Assembly: GCF_000719115.1 (NCBI RefSeq)
Contig: NZ_JOEA01000027.1
Coordinates: forward strand, 29,374 to 93,373
DNA: 64,000 bases
Direction of reading: 5' to 3'
From: Lentzea albidocapillata
Lineage (GTDB): Bacteria; Actinomycetota; Actinomycetes; Mycobacteriales; Pseudonocardiaceae
In this document: positions 56,165 through 64,000 of the stretch, piece by piece
Layout of the letters: every line of letters starts with the position of its first letter
Numbering within the stretch: position 1 is the first letter of the stretch
Notes under the pieces: model-generated
The model's database searches: none
What the model was told of the DNA's origin: nothing
The model's input: only the letters and a program-made list of their open reading frames with translations
Position numbers and translations under genes: made by a program

Positions 56165-58372
56165 TCAGTTGGAAAGTGTGCGGAGGTCGACCACGAGCGT
56201 GGTCCCCGAGAACAGTTCCGCGAGTTCGATCCGATCCTTCGCCTTCGAGCGCCAGCCGCTCCGGATCCGCTGCACCACCTGCGTCTTCGTGACGTCGGCC
56301 GCCTCCGCCTCGATCACGATGTCCTTGCCGTTCTCCAGGTGGATCACGGCCCTCGTGAACTTCGGGGCGTGTGGCACGAACTCACCGGTTCCCGGCACCG
56401 CCGGGTACATCCCGAGCGCGCTGAACACGTACCAGGCCGACATCGTGCCGAGGTCGTCGTTGCCCGTGACGCCCGCCGGCCCGTTGACGAACAACGTCTG
56501 CGCTGCCCGCACGACCACCGACGTCTTCTCCGGCTTGCCGATGAGCGCGTACATCCACGGCGCGTGCAGATCGGGTTCGTTGTTCGGGTTGTACCTGAAC
56601 TGGTTGTAGTAGTCGTACGGCCCGACGACCCACTTCTCGCGGACCGTCCGTTTCGGGTCGACGAGCAGGTCCTCGTACGCGAAGAAGTCGTCCAGCCGCG
56701 CCTCGGCCGCCGCCTTGCCGCCGAGCGCCGTGATCAACCCGGCGATGTCGTGCTGGCACAGCCACTGGTACTGCCACGCCGTGCCCTCGTGGAACCCCTC
56801 CGGCCCCTGCGGGGTGAACGGGGTGAGCCAGGCGCCGTTCTGCAGCTTGGGCCGCGGGAACCCGGTGAAACCCCGGTCCGTGACGCTGTTGTCCCAGAGG
56901 GCGCGGTGGTTGAGGCCCCGAGTGCGCAGTCGTTCCGCGTCCTCGGTGTGGCCCAGCGCCTCGGCCATGATCGCGAGCGTGGCGTCGGCCAGCGCGTACT
57001 CCAGGGTCGCCGACGCGCCGTGGTGCGGATCGGTGTCCTGGCCCTTCTTCGGGAAGCGCTTGTCGTACTGGACGAAGCCCTTGGCGAGGTAGTTCGGGTT
57101 GCCGGACCTGCCCTGGAAGCGGGAGCTCTGCGGCGGGACTCCGTCGGCGTTCTGCAGCAACGCCTGGTACGCCTGCTCCTCGAAGCCCGCGAGGTGACCG
57201 AAACGCCACAGGTCGACCAGGAACGGCGTGACCGGGTCGCCGGTCATGCAGTTGGTCTCCTGGTTCGCGTACGCCCAGCGCGGCAGCCAGCCGCCCTGCT
57301 CGTGGATCGCCAGGATGCTCCGCGCGATGTCCTTGCTCCTGGTCGTGCGGAGCAGCGCGAGGAGCTGGTTGTGGGCCCGGTAGGTGTCCCACAGCGAGTA
57401 GTACTCGTAGTAGGTCCAGCCGTCGGCCTGGTGGATCTGGCCGTCGAAGCCGCGGTACCGGCCGTCCGCGTCGCTGCCGGTCAGCGGCTGGAGCAGCACG
57501 TGGTAGAGCGCGGTGTAGAAGACCGCGCGCTCGTCCCAGTCCTCTGTCTCGATCTCGATGCACCCGAGCTCCGCGCGCCAGGCCTCCTGCGCCTCGTTAC
57601 GCATGTCGTCGAAGGTCTTGCCGGTGGTCTCGGTCTCCAGGTTGTTCCCAGCACCCTGTGCGTCCACTTGGGACAGTGCGGTCATGGCCGTGACCGGGCC
57701 CGGCCCGAACGTGACCCAGGCACCCCGGAGTCCGGCGCCTCCCGCGGACTCCCGCTGCCCCGGCCTGGATCCGGACGGGCCCCAGGTGCCGAACTCCTCG
57801 AACGGGCGGTCGAACCTGGTGGTGAAGTAGGTGACGTACGGGCGGCCTCCGCAGAACGCCTGCGTCTCCACGGTTCCGGTGATCGTGCGGTCGTCCAGAA
57901 CCTTGACGGAGCTCGCGCTGACGGGTTCCTTGTCGTTGGCCTGCCCGACGTTGACGAGCAGCGTGCCCCTGACGCCACCGGGGAAGGTGTACCGCTCGAC
58001 ACCGGCCCTCGTGGTGGCGGTGCATTCGACGGTGATGTCCCGGTCCAGCTTCACCTTGTAGTAGCCGGGTTTGCCGATCTCGCCGTCGTGCGTGTACGCG
58101 CTGGCGTACCGCTTGTGGTCGAAGGTCTGCGGCAGTCCGGTGACCGGGAGGATCGGGACCAGCCCGCCCTGCTCCCAGCACCCGGCGCCGGACAGGAAGA
58201 AGTGCCCGAAGCCGCGGATCTGCTGGTCGTCGTAGCGGTAGCCGGCGTAGTGGGAGCCGATCGGGCTGGAGTGGGCCTTGCCGAACGGCATGGACGCGCC
58301 GGGGAAGGTGTTTCCCTCGTCCTTCGTGCCGATGAAGGTGTTGACCGACTCGATGGGATCCAGTGCGTCCAC
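56165..58372 (-). CDS. GH92 alpha-1,2-mannosidase without signal peptide
   Basis: 735-aa enzyme of the GH92 family. It starts with VNTFIGTKDEGNTFPGA and MPFGKAH, and has GNDDLGTMSAWYVFSALGMY and the EGTAWQYQWLCQHD segment. It has no signal peptide and no C-terminal binding domains, unlike the exported enzyme at 7170-10427, so it probably acts on imported mannosides in the cytoplasm. The GTG 58372 lies 7 bases after a TAGGGT box on this strand, which fixes a leaderless start; the frame runs back to 58453. It is 473 bases from the divergent LacI operon. Confidence 0.92.
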   Translation of the reverse strand: MDALDPIESVNTFIGTKDEGNTFPGASMPFGKAHSSPIGSHYAGYRYDDQQIRGFGHFFLSGAGCWEQGGLVPILPVTGLPQTFDHKRYASAYTHDGEIGKPGYYKVKLDRDITVECTATTRAGVERYTFPGGVRGTLLVNVGQANDKEPVSASSVKVLDDRTITGTVETQAFCGGRPYVTYFTTRFDRPFEEFGTWGPSGSRPGQRESAGGAGLRGAWVTFGPGPVTAMTALSQVDAQGAGNNLETETTGKTFDDMRNEAQEAWRAELGCIEIETEDWDERAVFYTALYHVLLQPLTGSDADGRYRGFDGQIHQADGWTYYEYYSLWDTYRAHNQLLALLRTTRSKDIARSILAIHEQGGWLPRWAYANQETNCMTGDPVTPFLVDLWRFGHLAGFEEQAYQALLQNADGVPPQSSRFQGRSGNPNYLAKGFVQYDKRFPKKGQDTDPHHGASATLEYALADATLAIMAEALGHTEDAERLRTRGLNHRALWDNSVTDRGFTGFPRPKLQNGAWLTPFTPQGPEGFHEGTAWQYQWLCQHDIAGLITALGGKAAAEARLDDFFAYEDLLVDPKRTVREKWVVGPYDYYNQFRYNPNNEPDLHAPWMYALIGKPEKTSVVVRAAQTLFVNGPAGVTGNDDLGTMSAWYVFSALGMYPAVPGTGEFVPHAPKFTRAVIHLENGKDIVIEAEAADVTKTQVVQRIRSGWRSKAKDRIELAELFSGTTLVVDLRTLSN

Positions 58373-58379
58373 GAGATTC

Positions 58380-58385
58380 ACCCTA
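58380..58385 (-). promoter_or_regulatory. -10 box of the cytoplasmic GH92 gene
   Basis: TAGGGT on the minus strand, 7 bases before GTG 58372. A leaderless transcript is predicted. Confidence 0.55.
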
Positions 58386-58442
58386 GTGGTGTGGCCCGGA
58401 AGGTTGCCGGGCGAATTCGCGGTCAGACGGGCGCATCGCGGC

Positions 58443-58489
58443 GCCGCCCCCACGTCCTCGTACTGGATGTACGAGGGCGTGGGGGCGGC
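58443..58489. repeat. Long hairpin in the GH92-lacI intergenic region
   Basis: 21-base arms (58443-58463 and 58469-58489) with a single mismatch and a 5-base loop. Its place upstream of the GH92 promoter makes it either a regulatory structure or a boundary element. The 473-base gap holds this hairpin, a second one (58602-58646), a half LacI site (58769-58780) and the lacI promoter. Confidence 0.65.
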
Positions 58490-58601
58490 GTCGTGAGGTG
58501 TCCTGCTGAGCGTGAATTACCCAGCCGACCTTCCGGGTCGCACCACTAGCGATTCCGGGGCCTGGCGGGACGGCCGAGTAGTCCGGTCGGGTGGCAAGGG
58601 A

Positions 58602-58646
58602 CCGGGCCGGGGTGCGACCCGCCGCCGCATGCGCACCCCGGCCCGG
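58602..58646. repeat. Second GC-rich inverted repeat in the GH92-lacI gap
   Basis: 15-base perfect arms (58602-58616 and 58632-58646) with a 15-base loop. No coding sense. It may be a transcription insulator between the divergent units. Confidence 0.5.
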
Positions 58647-58807
58647 GGGCCTTCTCGCCGGACTCGCGAGCGCCGTGGGCTGCCAACGCTGTCCGTCACC
58701 AGATCATTGCTGAGCGCACATGGTCAAGGTCAAGACCAGGGCGATCACTTGTCCTGTTCCGGACATTCGACAACGTAATGGGGGCACGCTTGAACGGTCA
58801 GGAAGTG

Positions 58808-58836
58808 TTGACAAGGCCGTAAAGCCAAGGTGAGAT
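58808..58836 (+). promoter_or_regulatory. Promoter of the lacI operon
   Basis: TTGACA (58808-58813), a 17-base spacer and TGAGAT (58831-58836). Transcription would start near 58843, just before the ATG at 58846, so the message is nearly leaderless. Confidence 0.55.
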
Positions 58837-58845
58837 ACGCCCACT

Positions 58846-59889
58846 ATGACAACGTTGTCCCCCAGCGGGCCCGTAGCCGGTCAGCGCAAGGTACGTCGTG
58901 CGACGATGAACGACGTCGCGCGGCTCGCAGGCGTGAGCATCAAGACCGTCTCGCGCGTGGTCAACGACGAACCGGGCGTGCACCCGTCCACCGCCGAGCG
59001 CGTGCTCGCGGCCATCGACCAGCTCGGGTTCCGGCGGAACCTGAGTGCCCGCAACCTGCGCCGGGGCTCGTCCACCGGCACGATCGGGCTGGTGCTGGAG
59101 GACGTCGGCAACCCGTTCTACTCCGGCGTGACCCGCGCTGTCGAGGAAATCGCCCGTCTGCGCGGCAGACAGGTGATCTCGGGGTCGTCCGACGAGGACC
59201 CGGGCCGTGAGCGCGAGCTGGCACTGGAGTTCTGCAGCAGGCGCGTGGACGGGCTGCTGATCGTGCCCGCCGGCCTGCAGCACAGCTACCTGGTGCCGGA
59301 GATGCGCGCCGGCACGCCCGTGGTGTTCCTGGACCGGCCCGCGGGTGACGTCGTGGCGGACACCGTGCTGGTGGACAACATCGGCGGCACCGTCGAGGCG
59401 GTCACGCACCTGGCCTCGCACGGGCACCGCCGGATCGCGTTCCTCGGGGACGCGCCGGACATCTTCACGGCCAACGAGCGCCTGCGCGGTTATCGCGAAG
59501 GGTGCGTGCGGGCGGGCATCGGCTACCACGAGGAGCTCGTGGCGATGGGGCCGCACGACGAAAGCAGTGTCAGGACCACGTTGCAGCGCCTGCACAGCAT
59601 GCGGGAGCCCGCGACGGCGATCGTGGCCGGCAACAACCGCATCACCGTCTACATCCTGCGCTCACTCGCGGGCGTCGCCGAAAGACCCGCGCTGGTGGGC
59701 TTCGACGACTTCGAACTCGCTGACCTGTTGTCGCCGCCGGTGACCGTGATCGCGCACGACGCGAGCGCGCTCGGCAAGGCGGCCACCGATTTGTTGTTCG
59801 CCCGACTGGATGGCGACAACTCACCACCGCGCCGCGTCGTGCTGCCGGTGCGCTTGGTGCCACGAGGATCCGGGGAGGTCCACGCGTGA
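58846..59889 (+). CDS. LacI-family sugar regulator
   Basis: 347 aa. A LacI HTH (about residues 21-70: MNDVARLAGVSIKTVSRVVN and the hinge RNLSARNLRR) precedes a periplasmic-binding-protein-like ligand domain with FLDRPAGDVVADTVLVDNIG, DAPDIFTANERLRGY and a final SPPVTVIAHDASALGK. It is the first gene of a five-gene operon; the next gene overlaps by 4 bases. The ligand is probably a sugar taken up by the CUT2 system. Met 58906 is an alternative start, but the promoter favours 58846. Confidence 0.92.
   Translation: MTTLSPSGPVAGQRKVRRATMNDVARLAGVSIKTVSRVVNDEPGVHPSTAERVLAAIDQLGFRRNLSARNLRRGSSTGTIGLVLEDVGNPFYSGVTRAVEEIARLRGRQVISGSSDEDPGRERELALEFCSRRVDGLLIVPAGLQHSYLVPEMRAGTPVVFLDRPAGDVVADTVLVDNIGGTVEAVTHLASHGHRRIAFLGDAPDIFTANERLRGYREGCVRAGIGYHEELVAMGPHDESSVRTTLQRLHSMREPATAIVAGNNRITVYILRSLAGVAERPALVGFDDFELADLLSPPVTVIAHDASALGKAATDLLFARLDGDNSPPRRVVLPVRLVPRGSGEVHA
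58848..58859. promoter_or_regulatory. LacI-type operator over the lacI start codon
   Basis: GACAACGTTGTC, a perfect 12-bp palindrome covering codons 1-5. Bound repressor would block RNA polymerase at its start, giving autoregulation. Here the palindrome is in another reading frame than in the GH92 and permease genes, so it is not an effect of protein sequence. Confidence 0.6.
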
Positions 59890-60917
59890 GTTCTGGTGTT
59901 CTCCACCAGCCCGTCAACTTGCCCGCCAACCAGCCGAAGCAGTTCTACCGCGGCGGTGAGGCGATCGCCGCGTTGCGCGGCGGGACCAGCGGCGACTTCG
60001 GCCCCGAGGACTGGGTGGCGTCGACGACGTCGCTCTACGGGCGCGACGATGCCGGGTTGACAACGTTGCCAGACGGCGTACTCCTGCGCGACGCGGTGAA
60101 AGCGGACCCGACCGGCTGGCTCGGCGCCGACCACGCGGCGAAGTTCGGCGGCGACACGGCATTGCTGGTGAAGCTGCTCGACGCGGGCCAGCGCCTGCCG
60201 GTGCACTGCCACCCGTCGAACGCCTTCGCGGCCTCGCACCTGAACTGCCGCCACGGCAAGACGGAGGCGTGGATCGTCGTCGGCACCACCGGCTCGAACC
60301 CGACCGTCTACATCGGATTCCGCGACGACGTGCCCGCGGACACGGTCGCCGGCTGGGTCGCCACGCAGGACACGAAGGTGATGCTCGACGCGCTGAACCC
60401 GGTCTGCGTCCGGCCCGGCGACACGGTGTTCGTGCCCGCCGGCGTACCGCACGCGATCGGCGAGGGCGTGTTCATCGTCGAACTGCAGCAGCCCACGGAC
60501 TTCTCGGTGACGCTGGAGTGGCAGGGTTTCCTCGCCAACGCCGACATCGGCCACCTCGGCCTCGGCTACGACGTCGCGCTCGACTGCGTCGACCGGCGGG
60601 GCTGGAGCGGCAAGCTCGAGCAGCTGGTGCACCAGACGTCCGAGAAGTGGGCGCCGTCGGTCGATCTCCTCGGCCACGACGCGGACCCGTTCTTCCAGGC
60701 CGACCGCCTGCACGTCGAGGGTTCCTTCACGCTGGAGCCGTCGTTCGCCGTGCTGGTGGTGCTGGAGGGCGCGGGCAAGCTCGGTGAGCTGGAAGTGCAC
60801 AAGGGCAGCACGCTCGTCGTGCCGCACGCGGCGGGCGAACTCGGCCTGACCGGTGACCTGGTGGCGATCCGCTGCCGTCCACCCGTTCTGTCCACAGTGG
60901 AGGATGTGACGCCATGA
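59886..60917 (+). CDS. Class I mannose-6-phosphate isomerase-like protein
   Basis: 343 aa, a cupin-type isomerase of the ManA family. Metal ligands are seen in LPVHCHPSNAFA and in the EAWIVV region; the second cupin carries PAGVPHAIGEGVFIVELQQP. It converts mannose-6-phosphate to fructose-6-phosphate in known members; fructose or other sugars are possible. GTG start in a 4-base overlap with lacI and a 4-base overlap with the ATPase, so translation is coupled. A near-copy of the operator (GACAACGTTGCC) lies inside at 60059-60070. Confidence 0.85.
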   Translation: MSSGVLHQPVNLPANQPKQFYRGGEAIAALRGGTSGDFGPEDWVASTTSLYGRDDAGLTTLPDGVLLRDAVKADPTGWLGADHAAKFGGDTALLVKLLDAGQRLPVHCHPSNAFAASHLNCRHGKTEAWIVVGTTGSNPTVYIGFRDDVPADTVAGWVATQDTKVMLDALNPVCVRPGDTVFVPAGVPHAIGEGVFIVELQQPTDFSVTLEWQGFLANADIGHLGLGYDVALDCVDRRGWSGKLEQLVHQTSEKWAPSVDLLGHDADPFFQADRLHVEGSFTLEPSFAVLVVLEGAGKLGELEVHKGSTLVVPHAAGELGLTGDLVAIRCRPPVLSTVEDVTP

Positions 60918-61678
60918 GCCAGCCGTTGCTGGAGGCTCGTGATCTCACGAAGTACTACGGCACCGTGGAAGCTCTGCGCGGTGCCTCGTTCACCGCTTAC
61001 CCCGGTGAGGTCGTGTCGCTGATCGGCGACAACGGCGCGGGCAAGTCCACCCTGGTGAAGTGCCTGTCCGGGGTGGAGCAGCCGACCGGCGGCACGCTGA
61101 TGTTCGATGGCGAGCCGCTCATCCTGAACTCCCCCAACGACGCCCGCGGCCTGGGCATCGAGACGGTGTTCCAGGACCTCGCGGTCGCGCCGGACCTCGA
61201 CCCGGCCGCGAACATGTTCCTGGGCAGGGAGATCCTCAAGCCCGGCGTCCTCGGGTTCCTGGGCGTGCTCGACAAGAAGGCGATGCGCCGGCAGGCCACC
61301 GAGCACTTCACCCGGTTCGGCGCGACGCTGCAGAGCATCGACGTGCCGATCGCCGCGTTGTCCGGTGGCCAGCGCCAGTCCGTCGCGGTCGCGCGGTCGG
61401 TGGCGTGGGCGTCGAAGCTCGTGTTCATGGACGAGCCGACGGCCGCGCTCGGTGTGATGCAACGGGAACGCGTGCTCGACGTGATCAAGCGCGTTCGCGA
61501 CGAGGGCATCGCCGTCGTGCTGATCTCGCACAACATGCCCGAGGTGCTGTCGGTCTCCGACCGCGTCGAGGTGCTGCGCCTCGGCCGTCGCGTGGCCCGT
61601 TTCAAGGCTTCCGAGACCAGCGTGGAAGAGCTCGTCGGCGCGATGACCGGCGCGCTGACCCAGGAGGACGCGGCCTGA
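60914..61678 (+). CDS. CUT2 sugar ABC transporter ATPase
   Basis: 254 aa, a single ATPase domain (RbsA has two). Walker A is GDNGAGKSTLVK, signature ALSGGQRQSVAVARSV, Walker B LVFMDEPTAALGV and switch LISHNMPEVL. Related to the single-domain ATPases of actinomycete ribose/xylose-type systems. It overlaps manA-like by 4 bases and the permease gene by 1 base. Confidence 0.92.
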   Translation: MSQPLLEARDLTKYYGTVEALRGASFTAYPGEVVSLIGDNGAGKSTLVKCLSGVEQPTGGTLMFDGEPLILNSPNDARGLGIETVFQDLAVAPDLDPAANMFLGREILKPGVLGFLGVLDKKAMRRQATEHFTRFGATLQSIDVPIAALSGGQRQSVAVARSVAWASKLVFMDEPTAALGVMQRERVLDVIKRVRDEGIAVVLISHNMPEVLSVSDRVEVLRLGRRVARFKASETSVEELVGAMTGALTQEDAA

Positions 61679-62733
61679 TGATTGACGAGAAAAAGGACGA
61701 CAACGTTGTCACTGGGTCCGATCATTCAACAGCCGATGAGCAAGGCCGGTCTATCCTGCGACGCCTGACCAGCGCGAACACGCTCTGGATCGGGCTGGTG
61801 CTGCTCGTCCTGGTCGCCACGTTCGGCGCGATCCGGCCGGACGCGATCTTCCAGGTGACCACGCTGCAGTTCCTGCTCGCGGAAACGGCCGTGCTGCTGG
61901 TGCTCTCGGTCGGCATGACGTTCGTGATCATCACGTCCGGCATCGACCTGTCCGTCGGTTCGGTGCTGGTGTTCGCGTCGGTGGCTTCCGCCATGGCGAT
62001 GAACTCCGTGTCCGGCGGTGACGCGACGAACGCCGGCTGGGGCGTGATCGCGTTCGGGCTGCTGGTCGCGGTGGTCAGCGGCGCGGCCTGGGGTCTGCTC
62101 AACGGCCTGCTGATCTCGCGCGCGAAGATCCCGGCGCTGATCGTGACCCTGGGGTCGTTCGGTGCGGCGCAGGGCGCGGCCCTGTTGCTGAACAACGGTT
62201 CCAACGTGTCCGGCATCCCGGACAGGCTGAACCGCACCTTCGGTTCCGGCACGTACCTCGGGATTCCGAACATCGTGATCGTGGCCGCGGTCGTCACCGC
62301 TCTCGGCGCGTTGCTGCTGTCGACCACGCGGTTCGGCCGCTACACGTACGCGGTCGGCTCGAACGAGGAGGCGGCACGGCGCGTCGGCATCTCGGTGCGC
62401 GGCCACCTGACGAAGGTGTACCTGCTCGCGGGCACCCTGGCGGGTCTCGCGGGGTTCATGGGCAACGCGTTCTTCCGCGTCGCGGTCGTCACCGGCCACG
62501 AGACGGACAACCTGAACGCGATCGCCGCCGTCGTCCTGGGTGGCACCAGCATCTTCGGCGGCATGGGGTCGGTGCTGGGCACGGTCTTCGGCGTGTTCAT
62601 CCCGGCGGTGCTGGAGAAGGGCCTCGTGATCATCGGGGTCAAGGAGTTCTGGCAGCCGATCGCCGTGGCGATCGTGCTGGTGGCCGCCGTGTGGCTGGAC
62701 CAGACACGACGTCGGGCGCGCAACCAACGTTAG
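61678..62733 (+). CDS. CUT2 sugar ABC transporter permease
   Basis: 351 aa, RbsC-like, with eight to ten membrane helices. The signature GITSGIDLSVGSV-type segment is seen as VIITSGIDLSVGSVLVF, and the cytoplasmic loop AVGSNEEAARRVGISV matches the ATPase-contact region. The ATG overlaps the ATPase stop (TGATG). A perfect copy of the LacI palindrome is in codons 8-11 (61699-61710). A cytoplasmic N-terminal tail of about 35 residues precedes the first helix. Confidence 0.93.
   Translation: MIDEKKDDNVVTGSDHSTADEQGRSILRRLTSANTLWIGLVLLVLVATFGAIRPDAIFQVTTLQFLLAETAVLLVLSVGMTFVIITSGIDLSVGSVLVFASVASAMAMNSVSGGDATNAGWGVIAFGLLVAVVSGAAWGLLNGLLISRAKIPALIVTLGSFGAAQGAALLLNNGSNVSGIPDRLNRTFGSGTYLGIPNIVIVAAVVTALGALLLSTTRFGRYTYAVGSNEEAARRVGISVRGHLTKVYLLAGTLAGLAGFMGNAFFRVAVVTGHETDNLNAIAAVVLGGTSIFGGMGSVLGTVFGVFIPAVLEKGLVIIGVKEFWQPIAVAIVLVAAVWLDQTRRRARNQR
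61699..61710. promoter_or_regulatory. Perfect LacI-type palindrome inside the permease gene
   Basis: GACAACGTTGTC, identical to the copy at the lacI start. Coding Asp-Asn-Val-Val in a poorly conserved tail of the permease. An internal operator or roadblock role is inference. Confidence 0.5.
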
Positions 62734-62749
62734 GAAAGGTGCTGGACCA

Positions 62750-63724
62750 ATGAAGATCCGCTCCGCAGTGGCTGTCTCAGCCGCTTTCCTGCTCGCCGCG
62801 TGTGGCGGGGGTGGGCAGATTGGTGACTCGGGTTCGGGCGACTCGGCCACGAACAAGAAGCTGGTGCTGATCCCCGGCATCACGGCGGAACCGTTCTACA
62901 TCTCGATGCAGTGCGGTTTCGAGGAGGCGGCGAAGGCCGCGGGCTACGAGTTCGACACGCAGGCCCCCGCGAAGTTCGACGCGGCCCAGCAGACCCCGAT
63001 CGTCACGGGCATCCTCGCGTCGAAGCCGGCCGCGGTCCTGATCGCGCCGACCGACGACAAGGCCATGGCAGGCCCGATGAAGCAGCTCAAGGACGCCGGC
63101 ATCAAGGTCGTCGAGGTCGACACCAAGCTGCAGGACACCTCCATCGGCGTCTCCTCGGTCTCCTCCAACAACGAGCAGGGCGGCAAGCTCGCGGCCGAGA
63201 CGCTGAACAAGCTCGCCGCCGGCAAGTCCGGCTCGGTGCTGGTGCTCAACACCAAGGCCGGCACGTCCACGACGGACGCGCGCGCCAAGGGTTTCGAGGA
63301 CGCCATCAAGGCGTTCCCGAACCTCAAGTACATCGGCCAGCAGTACACCGACAACGAGCCCGCCACCGCGGCCTCGAAGGTGACCGCGACCCTGGCCGCG
63401 AACCCGGACCTGATCGGCGTGTTCGCGACCAACCTCAACACCGGTGAGGGCGCGGCGACCGGCCTGCGCAACGCGGGCAAGACCGGCACGGTGAACCTCG
63501 TCGGCTTCGACGCCTCGCCGAACCAGGTGAAGGACCTGCAGGGCGGCACCGTGCAGGCCCTGATCGCCCAGGACCCCGCCACGATCGGCAAGCAGGGCGT
63601 CGAGCAGGCCCTGGCCGCGATCGACGGCAAGGAGAACAAGCGCAACATCGAGACGGACCTCGTCGCCATCACGAAGGACGACGCGTCGGCCAACTCGAAG
63701 TACTTCTACAAGGAGTCCTGCTGA
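62750..63724 (+). CDS. CUT2 sugar-binding lipoprotein
   Basis: 324 aa. A lipobox (LLAACGGG, Cys at residue 18) shows membrane anchoring. The mature protein is a type I periplasmic-binding protein (Peripla_BP_4), with LVLIPGITAEPFYISMQCGF, VEVDTKLQDTSIGVSSVSSN and VNLVGFDASPNQVKDLQGG as the usual sugar-contact segments. AGGAAAGG precedes the ATG. It provides the substrate for the permease; sugar identity cannot be read, although the neighbouring manA-like gene and GH92 genes point to a mannose-type sugar. Confidence 0.93.
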   Translation: MKIRSAVAVSAAFLLAACGGGGQIGDSGSGDSATNKKLVLIPGITAEPFYISMQCGFEEAAKAAGYEFDTQAPAKFDAAQQTPIVTGILASKPAAVLIAPTDDKAMAGPMKQLKDAGIKVVEVDTKLQDTSIGVSSVSSNNEQGGKLAAETLNKLAAGKSGSVLVLNTKAGTSTTDARAKGFEDAIKAFPNLKYIGQQYTDNEPATAASKVTATLAANPDLIGVFATNLNTGEGAATGLRNAGKTGTVNLVGFDASPNQVKDLQGGTVQALIAQDPATIGKQGVEQALAAIDGKENKRNIETDLVAITKDDASANSKYFYKESC

Positions 63725-63750
63725 GTTCTGCCTCCCGAAGGGCCGTTCCC

Positions 63751-63923
63751 ACCTAGGGCCTGTATCGAAGTCCCGTCCGATGAGAGGCGCGCCTGAGGTG
63801 GTTCCTGACGGTGCGGCCGAACGGCCCGCATACCGCTGTTGTATGTGGGCCGTTCGGCCGTGCCGTCAGGGGCCGCGTCAGGCCCGGCTATCGCGGACAT
63901 GGACTTCGATACAGGCCCTAGGT
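63751..63923. mobile_element. MITE-like element with 23-base perfect terminal inverted repeats
   Basis: 173 bp with perfect 23-base ends (63751-63773 and 63901-63923). The ends carry CTAG followed by GGCCTGTATCGAAGTCC inward, so CTAG may be the target duplication of an IS5-family-type transposase; this is inference. A second, nearly perfect inverted repeat lies inside (arms beginning CCTGACGG and ending CCGTCAGG), so the whole element is almost fully palindromic. No transposase is encoded. It sits 27 bases after the sugar-binding protein gene and may also act as its terminator. The last 77 bases of the window show nothing. Confidence 0.78.
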
Positions 63924-64000
63924 GTACTGATCGGAGAGGTTAGGAACGCGGCTGGCGGGTGGTTGGCCTGCGAGTGCGGTGTGGCCGCGGTGGTGATTGT

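Noticed and set aside
54794..58549. 1251-codon plus-strand open frame opposite the LuxR and GH92 genes
   Set aside because: It spans two clear minus-strand genes and has no motif of its own.
58682..58882. Possible short Pro-rich secreted peptide near the lacI start
   Set aside because: No signal peptide, no ribosome site and no conserved pattern; the region is explained by the promoter and hairpins.
63706..63900. 64-codon minus-strand frame in the terminal element
   Set aside because: It crosses the inverted repeats and has no start signal; treated as part of the MITE-like element.

Overview
The window is high-GC actinomycete chromosome. Supporting signs are codon use, many GTG starts, many promoter boxes of the TAnnnT type placed so close to the start codon that transcripts would be leaderless, and families typical of Actinobacteria (GlgE, DUF6230/DUF6114, SCO6745 family, DUF5753 regulators, large LuxR regulators). 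The gene mix fits a Pseudonocardiales member such as a Lentzea/Saccharothrix relative; that placement is inference. No rRNA, tRNA, CRISPR array or intact transposase gene was found. Two palindromic MITE-like elements are present.

Layout. 0-14 kb: SGNH hydrolase, hexapeptide acyltransferase, large LuxR regulator, secreted subtilisin with PKD domains, nucleoside hydrolase, secreted GH92 alpha-mannosidase, a LuxR-type protein with two HTH domains, a Tat-exported haem peroxidase and a nucleotidyltransferase. 14-19 kb: DUF4267 membrane protein divergent from a TetR regulator with visible operators, then a minus-strand group of two methyltransferases, an enoyl-CoA hydratase and an ABC ATPase. 19-36 kb: glycogen/alpha-glucan metabolism, with glgX, glgP, a Ser/Thr kinase and the complete GlgE pathway glgE-treS-mak-glgB. 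Inside this region lies a cysteine dioxygenase-rhodanese pair preceded by a cysteine-containing leader peptide and two mutually exclusive hairpins. 36-42 kb: secreted proteins, including two paralogous zinc-metallopeptidase lipoproteins around a DUF6230-DUF6114 operon. 42-46 kb: ArsR-GNAT fusion, a methyltransferase, and a divergent regulator module (HTH-DUF5753 plus a small Cys-rich protein facing an HTH protein with an unassigned sensor-like domain) around a 33-bp nested palindrome. 46-53 kb: PLP desulfhydrase, a CnoX-like thioredoxin, a SCO6745-family protein, a thiamine-binding protein, MarR, APH kinase, DUF3817 and an ABC exporter. 53-64 kb: an unknown protein, a LuxR regulator with a zinc knuckle, a cytoplasmic-looking GH92 enzyme, and a LacI-manA-CUT2 ABC sugar operon. 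The window ends in a MITE-like element.

How the parts work together. TreS turns trehalose into maltose, Mak phosphorylates it, GlgE polymerises maltose-1-phosphate and GlgB branches the product; GlgX and GlgP degrade it. Two GH92 alpha-mannosidases, one exported and one not, together with a mannose-6-phosphate-isomerase-like protein and a CUT2 importer, suggest use of mannose-containing glycans. A 12-bp palindrome (GACAACGTTGTC) overlaps the lacI start and recurs in the permease gene and in the distant secreted GH92 gene, so a shared LacI regulon is proposed. The most interesting regulatory structure is the leader peptide/attenuator before the cysteine dioxygenase gene.
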